Assembly: GCF_018873765.1 (NCBI RefSeq)
Contig: NW_025317439.1
Span: 48,073 to 112,072, forward strand
DNA from: Telopea speciosissima
Taxonomy: Eukaryota; Streptophyta; Magnoliopsida; Proteales; Proteaceae
DNA: 64,000 nt
Direction: 5' to 3'
Below, one piece after another: positions 1 through 10,269 of this stretch. The stretch's first letter is position 1, and each line of letters begins with the position of its first letter. A program made the position numbers and the translations under genes. The notes below the pieces were generated by a model. The model saw only the letters and a list, made by a program, of their open reading frames with translations. It was not told where the DNA came from and ran no database searches.

Positions 1-378
1 TAATCCAAAAAGTTGAGGGTACTTCTCTTTCATTTCTTCCTCACGTTCCCATGAAGCTTCTTCTACTGGGTTATTTCCCCATCGAACTTTCACAAAGGCG
101 ACGGTGCGGTTACGGAGGTTATGCTCTTTTCTGTCCAGTATCTCCATAGGGTGTTCTTCCTAGGTCATATCCACGTCCAACTATTTAGGTTCAGTTGACA
201 ATACATGTGTCGGATTGTTAATATACTTTCGTAGCATTGACACATGAAAAACATCGTGGACGCCTGACAAAGATGGTGGTAGAGCCAGCCGGTATGCTAT
301 GGGTCCTACTTTGTTAAGGATTTCGTATGGACCGATAAATCTTGGGCTCAACTTACCCTTCTTGCTGAAACGTAGCAA
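1..378 (-). pseudogene. Integrase C-terminus and chromodomain of the Tekay-like pol
   Basis: Reading leftward from 378, the frame gives the integrase GPY/F region (FIGPYEIL) followed by [13 protein letters not shown]. After one stop near 160 it continues into a chromodomain ending NPVEEASWEREEEMKEKYP, with the conserved V-RW and SWE residues. Plant chromovirus chromodomains bind histone marks and help direct insertion into heterochromatin (family knowledge). The window begins inside this domain, so the end of pol and the 3' LTR are not visible. Confidence 0.85.
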
Positions 379-1208
379 TCTCTTGGTTGGTGATACTCAA
401 AGGAATACTTTTTCTCCGACCTCAAACTCAATATCCTTCCTTCGATTATCCGCATAACTTTTCTGTCTTGACTGGGCTACCCTGATCTTTTCTCTTATGA
501 CATCCACCTTGTCGCAGGTCGCTTGAATCATTTCGGGTCTGAGATATTTCCACTCACCAACTTCGTCCCAATATAGCAGAGTTTGGCACTTCCTACCATA
601 GAGTGCTTCGAACGGTGCCATGCCAATGGTGGAGTGATAGCTATTATTGTATGCAAATTCCACCAGTGATATGTGAGCATCCCAACTGTCATTCATTTCC
701 AGTGCACAGGCTCGGAGCATGTCTTCTAAGGTTTGGATGGTTCTCTCCGACTGTCCGTCAGTCTGCGGATGGAAAGCTGTGCTAAGGTTTAGTTGAGATC
801 CCAATGCCTTTGTAAACTTCTCCAAAACCTTGAGGTGAATCGAGGATCTCTATCGGATATAATACTAACATGCACGCCATGTAAGCAGACTATGTTTTCA
901 ATGTATATCTGGGCAAGCTTCTCTATTGGGTAACTTATCTTGATCGGTATGAAGTGAGCTGCCTTTGTCAGTCCGTCTACGATCACCCAAATTACGTTCA
1001 TGCCCTTCCTAGTGTTGGGCAGATTCATCACGAAATCCATAATGATTCTTTCCCACTTCCACTCAGATATAGAAAGTGGCTGTAATAAACCATACGGTCG
1101 GTGTCTTTCTGCCTTTATCTGCTGACAAGTAAGGCACTTAGACACATAGATTGCTATGGTTGGCTTCATTCCAATCCACCAGTAATATCTTTTCAAGCCT
1201 TTGTACAT
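379..1208 (-). pseudogene. Integrase core of the Tekay-like element, frameshifted
   Basis: Two overlapping minus-strand reading segments. The right one (1208-789) has the zinc-binding end CLTCQQIK, the first catalytic Asp in [10 protein letters not shown] and the second in [12 protein letters not shown] frameshift at about 800-825 moves into the next segment (825-397), which has the catalytic-Glu region HPQTDGQSERT and continues to VGEKVFL. The DD35E residues are present, but a single protein cannot be read across the shift, so this copy is defective. Confidence 0.85.
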
Positions 1209-2678
1209 CTTTGTACTTCACGGGTGGATAGTATAGGGTGAGTTGTGCGCCTCTTTAAGAATTCGGTCTTGGACATCATGGTCATCTGGCACGCACAATC
1301 TATCTCGAAACTTTAATGCACCATCTTGGGCCAAGGAAAAATCTGGGTCCTTATGGACTCCTTATTGCACTTCCCGAATTATCTTGGCCAGCTCGGGATC
1401 CAATGGATGCTTCACAATTATCTCCTCTCGTATCGACGGCTACAGGTCCATTGCTGCTAATTGCATAGCCCCTTCTTCGATCACGAGTTCCAAATCAAAT
1501 TTTCGAGCTTCTTCTATTAATTGCTCACTTACGACCAAAGATGCCAGGGACATAGTCTAAGATTTTCTGCTTAATGCATCCGCCACAACATTGGCCTTAC
1601 CGGGGTGGTACTAGATCTCACAATCAGAATCCTTCACCAATTCCAACCACCGTCTCTGTCTCATGTTTAGCTCCTTTTGGGTGAAGAAATACTTCAGGCT
1701 TTTGTGATCGCTGAAGATTTCACTCTTTTCACCATATAGGTAATGTCGCCAACTTTTCAACGCGAAGACTACCACTGCCAACTCCAAATCATGAGTGGGG
1801 TAATTCTTCTCGTGTTCCTTCAACTGCCTAGAGGCTTAGGTGACTACTTTACCTCTCTGCATTAGGACGCCACCTAATCCTGTCTTAGATGCGTCGGTGT
1901 ACACCACCATTCCTCCGATTTTGTCTGGAATGGTCAAAACTGGAGCTGTTACCAATCGGTTCTTCAATTCCTGAAAGCTTTTCTCACACGCTTCATTCCA
2001 TTCAAACTTAGCACCCTTCTTCATGAGTTTTGTCATGTGTGCTGAGATGCGTGAGAAATTCTCAATAAATCGGCGGTAGTAACTAGCCAATCCCAAGAAA
2101 CTTCGGATCTCAGTGGCATTCTTCGAAGTCTCCCACTCGAGAACCGCTTTCACCTTGCCGGGGTTTACTTTGATGCTGTCCTTGGTGATGATATGCCCCA
2201 GGAATTCAATTTGGTGAACCCAGAATTCACATTTGCTGAATTTGGCAAAGAGCTGGTGTTTCCGCAACCGCTGCAACACGAAAGTAAGGTGTCGCGCGTG
2301 CTCTTCCTCACTCTTAGAGTACACCAGGATATCGTCAATAAATACTATCACAAACTTATCTAGCACATCATGGAACACTCTATTCATCATATCCATGAAT
2401 GCTGCCAGGGCGTTGGTCAACCCGAACGATAAAACCAGAAATTCATAATGTCCGTATCGAGTTCGGAATGCCGTTTTATGAATGCCGCCGCTTTTGATCT
2501 TCAGTTGATGGTATCCCAACCTAAGATCAATCTTGGAGAAAACTCTCGCTCCTTGTAGCTGATCAAATAGGTCGTTGATACGCGACAATGGATATCGATT
2601 CTTAATCGTCAGTTTATTCAACTCGCGATAGTCAATACATAGCCGCATGCTACCATCCTTCTTCTTTACGAGCAGCAC
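1209..2678 (-). pseudogene. Reverse transcriptase and RNase H of the Tekay-like element
   Basis: The RT runs from [19 protein letters not shown] through [12 protein letters not shown] to the active site [10 protein letters not shown], which is intact, and FLGHIIT. RNase H follows with [14 protein letters not shown] and, after a stop near 1834, [12 protein letters not shown] linker to the integrase zinc finger (1209-1610) is still readable but carries several stops. The RT is one nucleotide out of frame with the protease segment to its right, near 2670. It would copy element RNA into DNA in virus-like particles; this copy cannot make the whole protein. Confidence 0.85.
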
Positions 2679-3360
2679 GGGTGCTCCCCAGTTGATACAC
2701 TGGGTCGTATGAATCCCTTCTTCAGCAGGTCTTGAAGTTGTGCCTGCAATTCTTTCAATTCGATAGGTGCTATTCGATATGGTGCCTTAGATACTGGTGT
2801 TGCTCCAGGAATCAGATCAATTACGAATTCTATATCGCGGTCCGACGGCAGCTGAGTCAGATCTTCTGGAAATACATCAGGAAATTCTCTGACGACGTGG
2901 AGCTCCTCCAAGGGTTTTACCTTCGCCTCCGTATCTATCACAATGGCTAAAAAGCCTTGGCATCCTTCTTCTAGTAACTTCCGTGCCTGGAGTGCGGATA
3001 ATGTTATCCTTCCGCATTTCCTCCTTGATTCACTTTGATAGGTGAAGTCTGACCCATCTTCCAGTTTAAACTTTATCTTTTTGTCCGCACATAAGACGTG
3101 TGCACCATAGGCGGATAGCCAATCCATGCCTAGTATTACGTCAAAATCATGTATATCCATCTTTATCAATCGTGCGGTTAGTTTCTTCCTGCAAATTTCA
3201 ATCTGACAAGGGTCGTAGACCTCCTTCAAATTCACGACACTCCCTGTCGGTGTGCTGACTACTAGCTCATGCCCAATGTCTCTTGGTTGATCTTTCATCT
3301 TACTGGCAAAGATCGAGGAGACAAAAGAGTGGGTCATGCCTGAGTCGAATAATATTCATG
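2666..3360 (-). pseudogene. Aspartic protease and RT N-terminal region of the Tekay-like element
   Basis: An ILFDSG triad followed by MTHSFVS marks the retropepsin active site; many relatives have Ala rather than Met after DSG. ILGMDWLSAYGA is the second conserved protease block. The segment then gives FPDVFPEDL..LP, the usual lead-in to gypsy RT, and [13 protein letters not shown] before losing frame at about 2670 where the RT should continue. Several stops separate it from gag (3361-3543). Confidence 0.8.
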
Positions 3361-3543
3361 CGGGTATGGTCGAGACATTCAAGGTACCTAGGGTTTGTAG
3401 GTAAGTTAGGTTACATGAAGTAAGCCAATTATTCTCTATAGTTAAGTAGTGTTCAGCAACTTACCTGTCAATACGTTGGGGTTTACCTCAGCTTCCTCAT
3501 TTATCAAAGCGTACACCTTTCCTTGCATCTGATTGTCTCGTGG

Positions 3544-4806
3544 CTAAAAGGGCCTAGCGTAGGACTGATTTGGCGAGTTGTTGCCGTACCCACGCGATCT
3601 ACAATCTCTGACCATATGCCATTCCTTGTTGCATAGATAGCATTTAAAGGGTGGAGCACCAGGTGTCGAAGCTTTGCTTGCTTGACTTATTGTTGGTTGG
3701 GCTGGCGAGGCTGCTGTCTTCGCTTGACTCGTAGTAGGTTGAGCAGGTCGGGTAATTGTGGGGCAAAAAAGATTCTGAACCACGTTCGGCCTACGATACG
3801 GAGTCGGATTCGAACTTGAACTCGTCCCTCGGTAAACTTTATTTGGCCACCCATAAGTTTGAAAATTATTTGGCCTTTTGTTCAAACTAGATGACGTCAC
3901 AGTCTTTTCTTTCTCCTTTTCCTTGAACCTATCCTCCATTGTCTTTGCCTTATCAACCATTTGAGCATAATCCCGAATGTCCATAATTGACAGCACTAAC
4001 CCTATTTCAGTTTTGAGTCCCTTCCCAAATTTCTTAGCCTTACTAACTTCCCCCTTCAGGTGCTCTGGAGAAAAATGGAACAGATCTTCAAATCGTTGTT
4101 GATAGTCCAGCACTGATTTGGTTCCTTGCACCAGTGCAATAAATTCCGCTTCTTTCCTGTCCTTAAAGCTCTCAGGGAAGTAGTTCTTAAAGAAAATTTC
4201 TTTGAATTGCGCCCACGTGGGATTTGGGTGAGCAGCTTCTAAATTAGGCTTAGTTGCCTTCCACCAACCTTCGGCCTCATTCTGCAACTGATAACCCGCG
4301 CATATAATCTTTTGTGCGTCCATGCACTCAAGTACTTCAAATGCCTTTTCTAGGGCACTGATCCATCGTACCAGCTGCATTGCCTCAGAGGTTATTTTTG
4401 AAAATGCAGACGGTTGGAGTTTCCTGAATCTCTCCATAACCTTGACGGTGGAATTTTCCGCTAAATGCTGAGGCACAGGTGGTGGAAATAGCACTGGTCG
4501 ATTGGGTGGTGGTGGTGGTGCAGACCGCTCGTGCATCATGGTTGCAAACTGTGTAGACATCTGACCAAGCAATTCTTGTTGTTGTTGCATGGTTCGTATC
4601 ATTGTGGTCATGAACACAGTCACGTCGCTAGCTACCATACTTGGCTGAGGTGCTGTAGCAGTAGCTTTTGCAGCCACTGGTGCTCCTGATGAAGCAACCG
4701 ATGCCTCAGAGTTTTGAGCCTCAGTTCCGCTAGGCAGCTCAACCTCCGGTACAATTCTAGGTTGTTTACCTTTACGTCCTCCACGAGAACTTCTAGTGTT
4801 GACCAT
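3544..4806 (-). CDS. Gag protein of the Tekay-like element
   Basis: An uninterrupted 420-residue ORF. Its basic N-terminus (MVNTRSSRGGRKGK) precedes a Gln-rich segment and a Pro run. The central retrotransposon gag domain includes FRKLQPSAF, ALEKAFEVLECMDAQK and WAQFKEIFFKNYFP. A CCHC zinc knuckle near the C-terminus reads CYLCNKEWHMVRDC (C-x2-C-x4-H-x4-C). Gag packages element RNA in cytoplasmic particles. It is the only intact ORF of this element; pol downstream is broken. The start is the first Met and matches the usual MVNTR start of plant chromovirus gag proteins. Confidence 0.88.
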   Translation of the reverse strand: MVNTRSSRGGRKGKQPRIVPEVELPSGTEAQNSEASVASSGAPVAAKATATAPQPSMVASDVTVFMTTMIRTMQQQQELLGQMSTQFATMMHERSAPPPPPNRPVLFPPPVPQHLAENSTVKVMERFRKLQPSAFSKITSEAMQLVRWISALEKAFEVLECMDAQKIICAGYQLQNEAEGWWKATKPNLEAAHPNPTWAQFKEIFFKNYFPESFKDRKEAEFIALVQGTKSVLDYQQRFEDLFHFSPEHLKGEVSKAKKFGKGLKTEIGLVLSIMDIRDYAQMVDKAKTMEDRFKEKEKEKTVTSSSLNKRPNNFQTYGWPNKVYRGTSSSSNPTPYRRPNVVQNLFCPTITRPAQPTTSQAKTAASPAQPTISQASKASTPGAPPFKCYLCNKEWHMVRDCRSRGYGNNSPNQSYARPF

Positions 4807-5113
4807 TGCTGCTTCTCTGAAAAAGGAGCGTGTTCAATATTCCAATTTCATCTTTATGGTTCAGCAGTTGTTTCCTAACTAAGCAGGTACAAATCCAGTC
4901 CACAGTTCCAATGAGTAATCATGAGTCATACCAGTAAGGTGGATTGTTAGATTCATTGTCTTGGTTTATTAGGTGATGTGTCTTATTGAATACTTTATGT
5001 TTTTCTTTTTCTTTTTTTTATGTGTTTTATGTGTCAGTATGCTATGCATGGAACTAATGAAAATTTTCAGATTTTGAAATAAAGACTTTTAATTATTTAC
5101 CTGATCTAGCAGG
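4807..5113. other. Leader of the Tekay-like element, no ORF
   Basis: AT-rich spacer between gag and a short sense-strand coding-like stretch. I see no conserved motif or coding potential. Confidence 0.6.
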
Positions 5114-5395
5114 TAAGCATCTCCAACTTCTTCCCGGTCACAAACTCCATCGCTAGTAGATATTCTATGTTAGCTCTTACCTCTTCAGCTAAATTCATAA
5201 AATACTCTTGTTCCTCAGGTCCACTAATGGCAGCAATAGCCAAGTAAAAGTCCAGTCGATTCTCAGCTCAGGGTAACACTAACCGTATTTGTCTGAGTCT
5301 CTCTCGTAGATGTCTCAGATAGATCATGATGTTGGGGTCCCCAGCCTCAGGCAAGGTAACAGTTCCTGTCACATAAAATGGTTCTAGGCATGAGG
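5114..5395 (-). other. Short coding-like stretch in the leader between 5' LTR and gag
   Basis: The minus strand reads as plausible protein: GDPNIMIYLRHLRERLRQI, one TGA, then NRLDFYLAIAAISGPEEQ and EVRANIEYLLAMEFVTGKK, ending LEMLTC-stop. The composition (charged, helical, Leu-rich) differs from the surrounding AT-rich leader. I do not recognise a family. It could be an upstream ORF, a gag-extension exon or chance; it has one internal stop and no obvious ATG. Confidence 0.3.
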
Positions 5396-6005
5396 GCATA
5401 CTTAATTAAAGGAATTAAGTACACAACTACTGAAACTTAAATAACTAAAGATCAATGTAACAAATTCTTGGGTTGGCTCGAGGTACCTCAGCATCTAGGT
5501 GTTTGATTTACTACGAACCCTATTAGATCCTATTCTCAGCTATCCTAGGCCTTGGTTAGGATGAGATCTACGCTCCCCGTACTTACTGGTCCCTTATTAC
5601 AACATACCTACATATCTAAGTTCTATTTGCATAGCAACACTCCAAGCAGTTTGTACATCACAATATTTAAGCATGTAGTAGTTAGGTGGTATTCACCATA
5701 ACCTATAATTATGCATACATGTACATTCATATTTATATAAATATATTAAGTACTTAATTTAATTATATCCACCAAAAATGTTCCTAGTCTCTATGTGTTC
5801 TACATGTAGAATTTCCTCTTTTTTTTACCTTAAGAAGACTAGGTTGGTTGAACTCTCAGGTCATTTGAATATTATTATTTTATTATAAATATATTTTTTT
5901 TTACATTAATAAAAAAAAAAACCTGTATTTTAGTGTCGTCTAAGGTCACTTTAGGTAATTCCCAAGTTTCCACAAGTCAAAACTCAAAAATCAGCAAGAT
6001 TCCCT
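5396..6005. other. AT-rich spacer inside the Tekay-like element
   Basis: No ORF or repeat array is visible. It contains T-runs near 5818 and A-runs near 5911. It ends at the inverted-repeat motif that precedes the opposite-strand ORF. Confidence 0.6.
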
Positions 6006-6058
6006 CACTGGGCGACGTCTCTGGACGTTGCCACATCGCCCAGTGCCATCGTCCAGAG
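6006..6058. repeat. Interleaved inverted repeats upstream of the antisense ORF
   Basis: Arm A CACTGGGCGACGT (6006-6018) pairs with 6033-6045 with one mismatch. Arm B CTCTGGACG (6019-6027) pairs perfectly with 6050-6058. The order A-B-A'-B' gives a pseudoknot-like topology in RNA. Related copies lie in the LTR of the same element at 27772-27811 and, as a simple hairpin, at 26791-26812. Confidence 0.75.
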
Positions 6059-6339
6059 AATCGGGCGTAGGCTTTTTATATCCGAGAGGACCCCATTTGA
6101 CTCCTATTTCATTCTAAACTTCTCTAAACACTTGGGAGAAGTCCTTGGAGGGTGAGGGGACAACTTCTACGCCAAATCTCGGCATTTCCTCGGGTTATTT
6201 GCAATCCTACACGTGCTTAGGTAAGTTTCCGGGTTTACTTTGTCTTTCCCTTGTCTTCTTTCATTTTCTTTTATTTAGGTTAGGGTTTTGGCAAACTTAC
6301 TTGCCCTAACTATGGTATTTCTTTCTCTTTTTGTAGAGA
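6059..6339 (+). promoter_or_regulatory. Probable promoter, 5'UTR and 5'UTR intron of the antisense ORF
   Basis: A TATA-like TTTTTATATCC lies at 6073-6083. About 140 bases later a strong splice donor (AG|GTAAGTTTCC, intron from 6221) is followed by a T-rich tract and acceptor TTTTTGTAG ending at 6336, three bases before the ATG at 6340. This is the layout of a plant gene with an intron in its 5'UTR. Transcription here would run antisense to gag-pol. Inferred from signals only. Confidence 0.5.
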
Positions 6340-7791
6340 ATGTTTAAAAGTCATCGCACTACTAGGAAATTGGTAGCCCAAAAGAGGCTTCGGGTCGAAT
6401 CCGAGGATTCTTCTTATTCTTCAGTACCACTACCATCCCCTAGAGATGATTCATCTTTCGAGGAACTAGATTTCGATCACCATCTTTTCTCCAAGTACGA
6501 GCATGCTACGGAATGGGAAAATTTTAGAGACCTGAAGATTGTGAATGGCTAGGTGGTGCTAGTAGAGGACTTCCACCAATACAACCTCTACACCAGGTTT
6601 AATGCCCTAGGTTGGGCATCGATGTTATCTCCTACCGAGCCTTGTTATCCCAACTTGGTTCGGTACTTTTATTGTAACTTGATACCATCTGGGGCACAAG
6701 AATTTTCACTATTAAGTAGAGTAAAGGGAGTGGATATCAGGCTGACCACTACCCTTCTAGCAGAGATTTTGGGCTTACCAGACACAGGAGAGAGGGTTTA
6801 CTACCAGCCTCGCATGGATATTTCAGATATGTTTTTCTTGGAGACCAGGAGGACGGTCTTCGAAGCTTTGACAGGTTCAGGGAACATGCCTAAATCTGAG
6901 ACTTCTTACAGACCTAGTGCTAGGGTGATTAGTAGGTGTGTGACCTACAATATTTACCCTAAGGGTGGAAACAAGGGCAGTATATCTATGATGAGGGCAT
7001 ACATCATCTATTGCCTTTTGGGAGCTGGTCAGGGGGGTCCAGTCATCAACCTTCCCTACTTATTACTTCAGGTGATGCTCTACCACGCCCGGAACCCAGC
7101 TGATGGGAATCTTCCCTATGGAAAATTCCTTACTCTAGTCTTTCGATATTTTGGGGTTCCATTGGAGGGTGAGTATGTTGATAAGACCAGATCCAGGCCC
7201 ATTGATAAAACTTCTATTCTGAAGATGAAAGTGCCAGGAGAGGGACCACCAGAGGATGAGGAGCAGATGGAGATGCCTGGGGGTGGGCAGTAGGGTGGAG
7301 AGCAGGGTGGTGATGCACTCAATGAGGGGTTACTTGGAGAGGAGCAAGGCACAGGTCAGGGTGGTTTTGAGGGCATTGACACTCAGTTTTCCGACTTACC
7401 TGCATATGAGGCGACAGGCACTACTAGCTCCCAGGTTCCAAGACCTCCAGAGTGGACGTAGATGATGTCACATTTCCAGAGTCTTGGCACTCAGCTCTCT
7501 AGCTTGGCGACTAGGGTGGATCAGGGCTTCACTTCTTTGGAGACGAGAGTGGGGTCTGTGGAGTAGCATCTAGACTTTTGGGATAGGTTCTACAGAGTTG
7601 ACTCTCGCCAGACTCAACCTCGTCCTACACATCTGCCTCCGACTGAGTAGCTCCAGCAGTTCCGGACATTCTTGCTACGTGGTTCTGATTACTCTTCTTT
7701 TTCTCTTTTTCTTTATGCTTATGTACATTTCTTTGTTTGGGATGTATCTGGTTTAGTGCTTGTTTTTATTTTTTTTTTATCATCTATGTAA
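6340..7791 (+). pseudogene. Antisense extra ORF (plant-transposon-protein-like) with five in-frame TAG codons
   Basis: Starts at an ATG just after a 5'UTR intron and reads in one frame to a TAA at 7789, interrupted only by TAG at 6550, 7291, 7459, 7564 and 7648. The first part is acidic and Ser-rich; the core has RFNALGWASML, YFYCNLIPSG, RLTTTLLAEILGLPDTG and LLLQVMLYHARNPADG followed by FRYFGVPLEGEY; the tail has a short helical stretch (LGTQLSSLATRVDQG). This resembles the 'putative plant transposon protein' ORFs found antisense in plant Ty3/gypsy elements (family knowledge); the function is unknown. It lies between 5' LTR and gag, on the opposite strand. Each TAG sits where a Gln would fit, suggesting CAG to TAG decay. 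Confidence 0.7.
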
Positions 7792-8000
7792 TTATTGCAT
7801 TTTAGTCCATGTAATTAAAGCTTATGTAATGGCTTAGTTGCAATTATCTTTTAGTTAATGAAAATTATGCACCTTTGTTTATTTACATCTACCCCCCCCC
7901 CTTGATTCTTTTTTTTTATTTATTATTATGATATGTTTTACTGTTTAAAGCTTATTAGTCCTAGTCTGCAATCCATAATCGTAAGAAGAGCCTCACACTG

Positions 8001-8013
8001 TGATACCAAGCTC
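8001..8013 (-). other. Primer-binding site of the Tekay-like element
   Basis: On the minus strand the LTR end TGTGACA is followed by GAGCT and TGGTATCA, the 3'-end complement of initiator tRNA-Met used by many plant elements. It fixes the LTR boundary at 8014 and the orientation of the element. Confidence 0.75.
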
Positions 8014-8392
8014 TGTCACACCCCAAACCATCCCCTAGGAGGATTGGGTAGGTGACCCGAATTGCATAACGACAATCCGCCAAATCCCACAGATCTAGAA
8101 GCAGTGCTTACGATCATGGAACCACAACCATCTCTTTACCATAGGCAAGATCAGAGCGCAGCAGAAAATAAACTACAATTTAATCATAAAAGGAAGCATA
8201 GCGATACGGGAAAATGGTGATAATATATACATAGGATAGTTTGTACAATGTCCTCCAACCCACAAGCAAGAAACAAAACTGATAAGTACAGTACTACATA
8301 CATAGCCATATACAGGGTGAGCATACTCAACCCCAAAAAGAAATAAAAAGAAAGAACTACAACTGATCCACAGTCAAACGGGGAATCTCTTA
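8014..8392 (-). repeat. 5' LTR of the Tekay-like element, internal-side part
   Basis: Begins (plus strand) TGTCACACCCCAAACC, the inverted form of the usual Tekay LTR terminus, right beside the primer-binding site. It stops at 8390-8392 TTA, the target duplication of an inserted DNA transposon, and resumes at 25305. Confidence 0.8.
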
Positions 8393-8488
8393 GGGCGTGT
8401 TTGGTTCGGTGAACCAATTGGTGGTTGCATTGACATTGGTGAGGAACCAATTGGTGTTGCACTAATGGATCTATTGTCCTGACAGATT

Positions 8489-8567
8489 AAACTGTTTGGT
8501 TACCCTGAGTCTGTTAGTTGGATTCTATTTGGATTTATATGAAAAACTGTTTGGTTACCCTGAGTCT
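8489..8567. repeat. Two-copy direct repeat near the left transposon end
   Basis: A 24-base unit containing CTGTTTGGTTACCCTGAGTC occurs at 8489-8512 and again at 8544-8567. It lies in the subterminal region of the PIF/Harbinger-like element; such repeats can serve as transposase-binding sites, but nothing here proves that. Confidence 0.6.
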
Positions 8568-8757
8568 TTCTAAATTATACCAAAAAATACTTGTAAAATC
8601 ATTTTCTCTTACCAACCTTAGCATAAAATTAAAATATCTCATTAATATAACTAAAGTAATTATAAAAATATGTCAAATTTTAAAGATGCCATTAAAAATT
8701 GGGTTCTTGTGTGGATTAGTGCCATAACTGACTATGTTATAAACATTTGAATAAAAA

Positions 8758-8837
8758 GGGCTTTGGTGGATTCGAACCACCATCCCCTTGGAACATGCTC
8801 ATGTTTCAAGTGCTCTACCAATTTGAGCTAAAGACCC
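8758..8837 (-). tRNA. tRNA-like sequence with an extended anticodon arm
   Basis: The minus strand reads GGGTCTT, a 4-bp D arm (GCTC..GAGC), a perfect T arm (GGTGG-TTCGAAT-CCACC) and a 3' acceptor AAAGCCC with one mismatch and one G-U pair, followed at once by a T-run that could stop RNA polymerase III. Internal A and B boxes are intact (TAGCTCAAATTGG; GGTTCGAATCC). The middle is too long for a normal tRNA: CTTGAAACATG can pair with CATGTTCCAAG around a two-base loop. The anticodon is therefore unclear. It may be a tRNA pseudogene or a tRNA-derived element. Confidence 0.4.
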
Positions 8838-9088
8838 ATCAAGTAGTATTCAATTAGTGGAGACAAAAGGGTATTTCAGCAGCTAAGATGAACTAGGGAA
8901 ATGCATTGTCCAAATGAGTTTTTTCTCAAGATGAGTAAACTAAACTAGGCCTACAAAGATACTAACACTCAATTAACTTTCTCAAAAGGATTTGCTCCAT
9001 GGATCCATTGTTATAGCTGTCATAAGGTATTACTAGCAAAAAACACTTTAAGTTCTAAGCTTACCACAGATCGAATTATTTGGCTTTA
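8838..9088. other. Left interior of the PIF/Harbinger-like element
   Basis: AT-rich sequence with no ORF, up to the GGTTC target site (9089-9093) of the inserted Tat/Retand element. Confidence 0.6.
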
Positions 9089-9093
9089 GGTTC

Positions 9094-9661
9094 TATTGCG
9101 TCAAAAAATCGTCGAGCGGTCCTACGAGTGTCGTCACCTGCAAGAGGACCAAGAAAGTCACCAGAGAGAACCGGTGTGGTTCCGGCCTAGGGCTCTCTGA
9201 TGCCAAAGTGAGATCTCCTGAGCAAACAGATGAATAGAGATTATTCAAGATGAGTTGTGGGTGTGAGATACCTTCTCTTTTGTAGTAGTGCATGGCGGAG
9301 TAGAGAGTCCCTAGTTGATGTGAAGTCTTCTTCGTAGGTGGAGATTTCCCTGAGTAACAGGGCTCCTCTCTGGTTGGTCGTCTTCCGACGAGATTTAGAG
9401 TCCCAGTAGAGTTGTCCTTCTAGATGGATAGATCCTTCCGGATGACTAGGTCCTTCTTGAGTCCATGTGGGTTACATGAGTAGTAAGCCAGGCTCCGAAG
9501 TCCTGCAGAGGTGTTCATCTTGTTGTTGACGTAGTGTAATCTAACTCGTACTTATATCCCGTTAGAGTACGTTGCCTTGGAGGAGAGGACGTCCAGGTGG
9601 ATCTTCTTTCTTAGGGACATGTGGCATCTTTCGATTGGTGGGGATGATTTGTGGTTCATCA
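9094..9661 (-). repeat. 3' LTR of the Tat/Retand element
   Basis: 568 bp, colinear with 19742-20309. Its outer end reads TATTGCGTC where the other LTR has TGTTGAGTC, so the terminal TG is mutated here. The inner end is GGTTCATCA. Confidence 0.92.
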
Positions 9662-9681
9662 TTTGCCCCCTACTCTCTTGG
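9662..9681 (-). other. Polypurine tract of the Tat/Retand element
   Basis: On the minus strand this reads CCAAGAGAGTAGGGGGCAAA, directly before the 3' LTR. It is the expected plus-strand priming site. Confidence 0.7.
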
Positions 9682-10269
9682 AACAACATGCTCAAGAGAG
9701 TTCTTCATGCATTTGTATGTCATCCAGGGGGTTGTTGGCAAATAATTCCTCTTTAAGGGTGAGTCTGCAAATTGTTGATGAGAGGAGGTTGTTGGTTCAA
9801 ATCCCTCCTCTCACATCCTTTTACCTTTTTCCTTTCTTTTCTTTTTTGTATAGATATATATTCTTCTTCCTCCCTTTCATTTTCACTTTCTCTCTCTCGT
9901 CTTATGCTTCCTACTTTTGGCATTTTGGCTTTTCTTCCTTTCCTTGTTCTTTGTCCCCATCTTGGTTTGCCCCCCAAGTGTTTGTTACACGTCCTTTCTC
10001 AAGCTTTCTCTTGCCCACTAGCCTTGGGAACTTAGTGTCTTGTGGCTTGCCTTAAGCTTGCCTTTGTGGTGTCTTCCTTGTTAGAGGTGTGTCTATGGTC
10101 CTGCTCCTTGGTCCGTGCCACACTTGGGCCTTGGCTTCGACTTGTGCCTCATTCTCACCCTCATCTTTTGGTCTAACTCGATCACGCTCGGTTGGTGACG
10201 CCAACTCTCGAACGTGGTCGCCTTGGTGTGTCACATGCCCGCCTAGTGTCACGTCACGTCCGCCTGCAG
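9682..10269. other. 3' untranslated region of the Tat/Retand element
   Basis: A T/C-rich stretch (9800-9900) and G/C-rich sequence without a convincing gene. The overlapping reading frames here are low-complexity. It leads into a minisatellite. Confidence 0.6.

Noticed and set aside
6340..7791. Alternative genetic code or amber suppression
   Set aside because: Neighbouring elements use all three stops normally; C-to-T decay explains the TAGs more simply.
9753..10055. Phe/Ser-rich and Arg/Glu-rich ORFs on opposite strands
   Set aside because: They mirror a T/C-rich tract in the 3' region of the Tat/Retand element.
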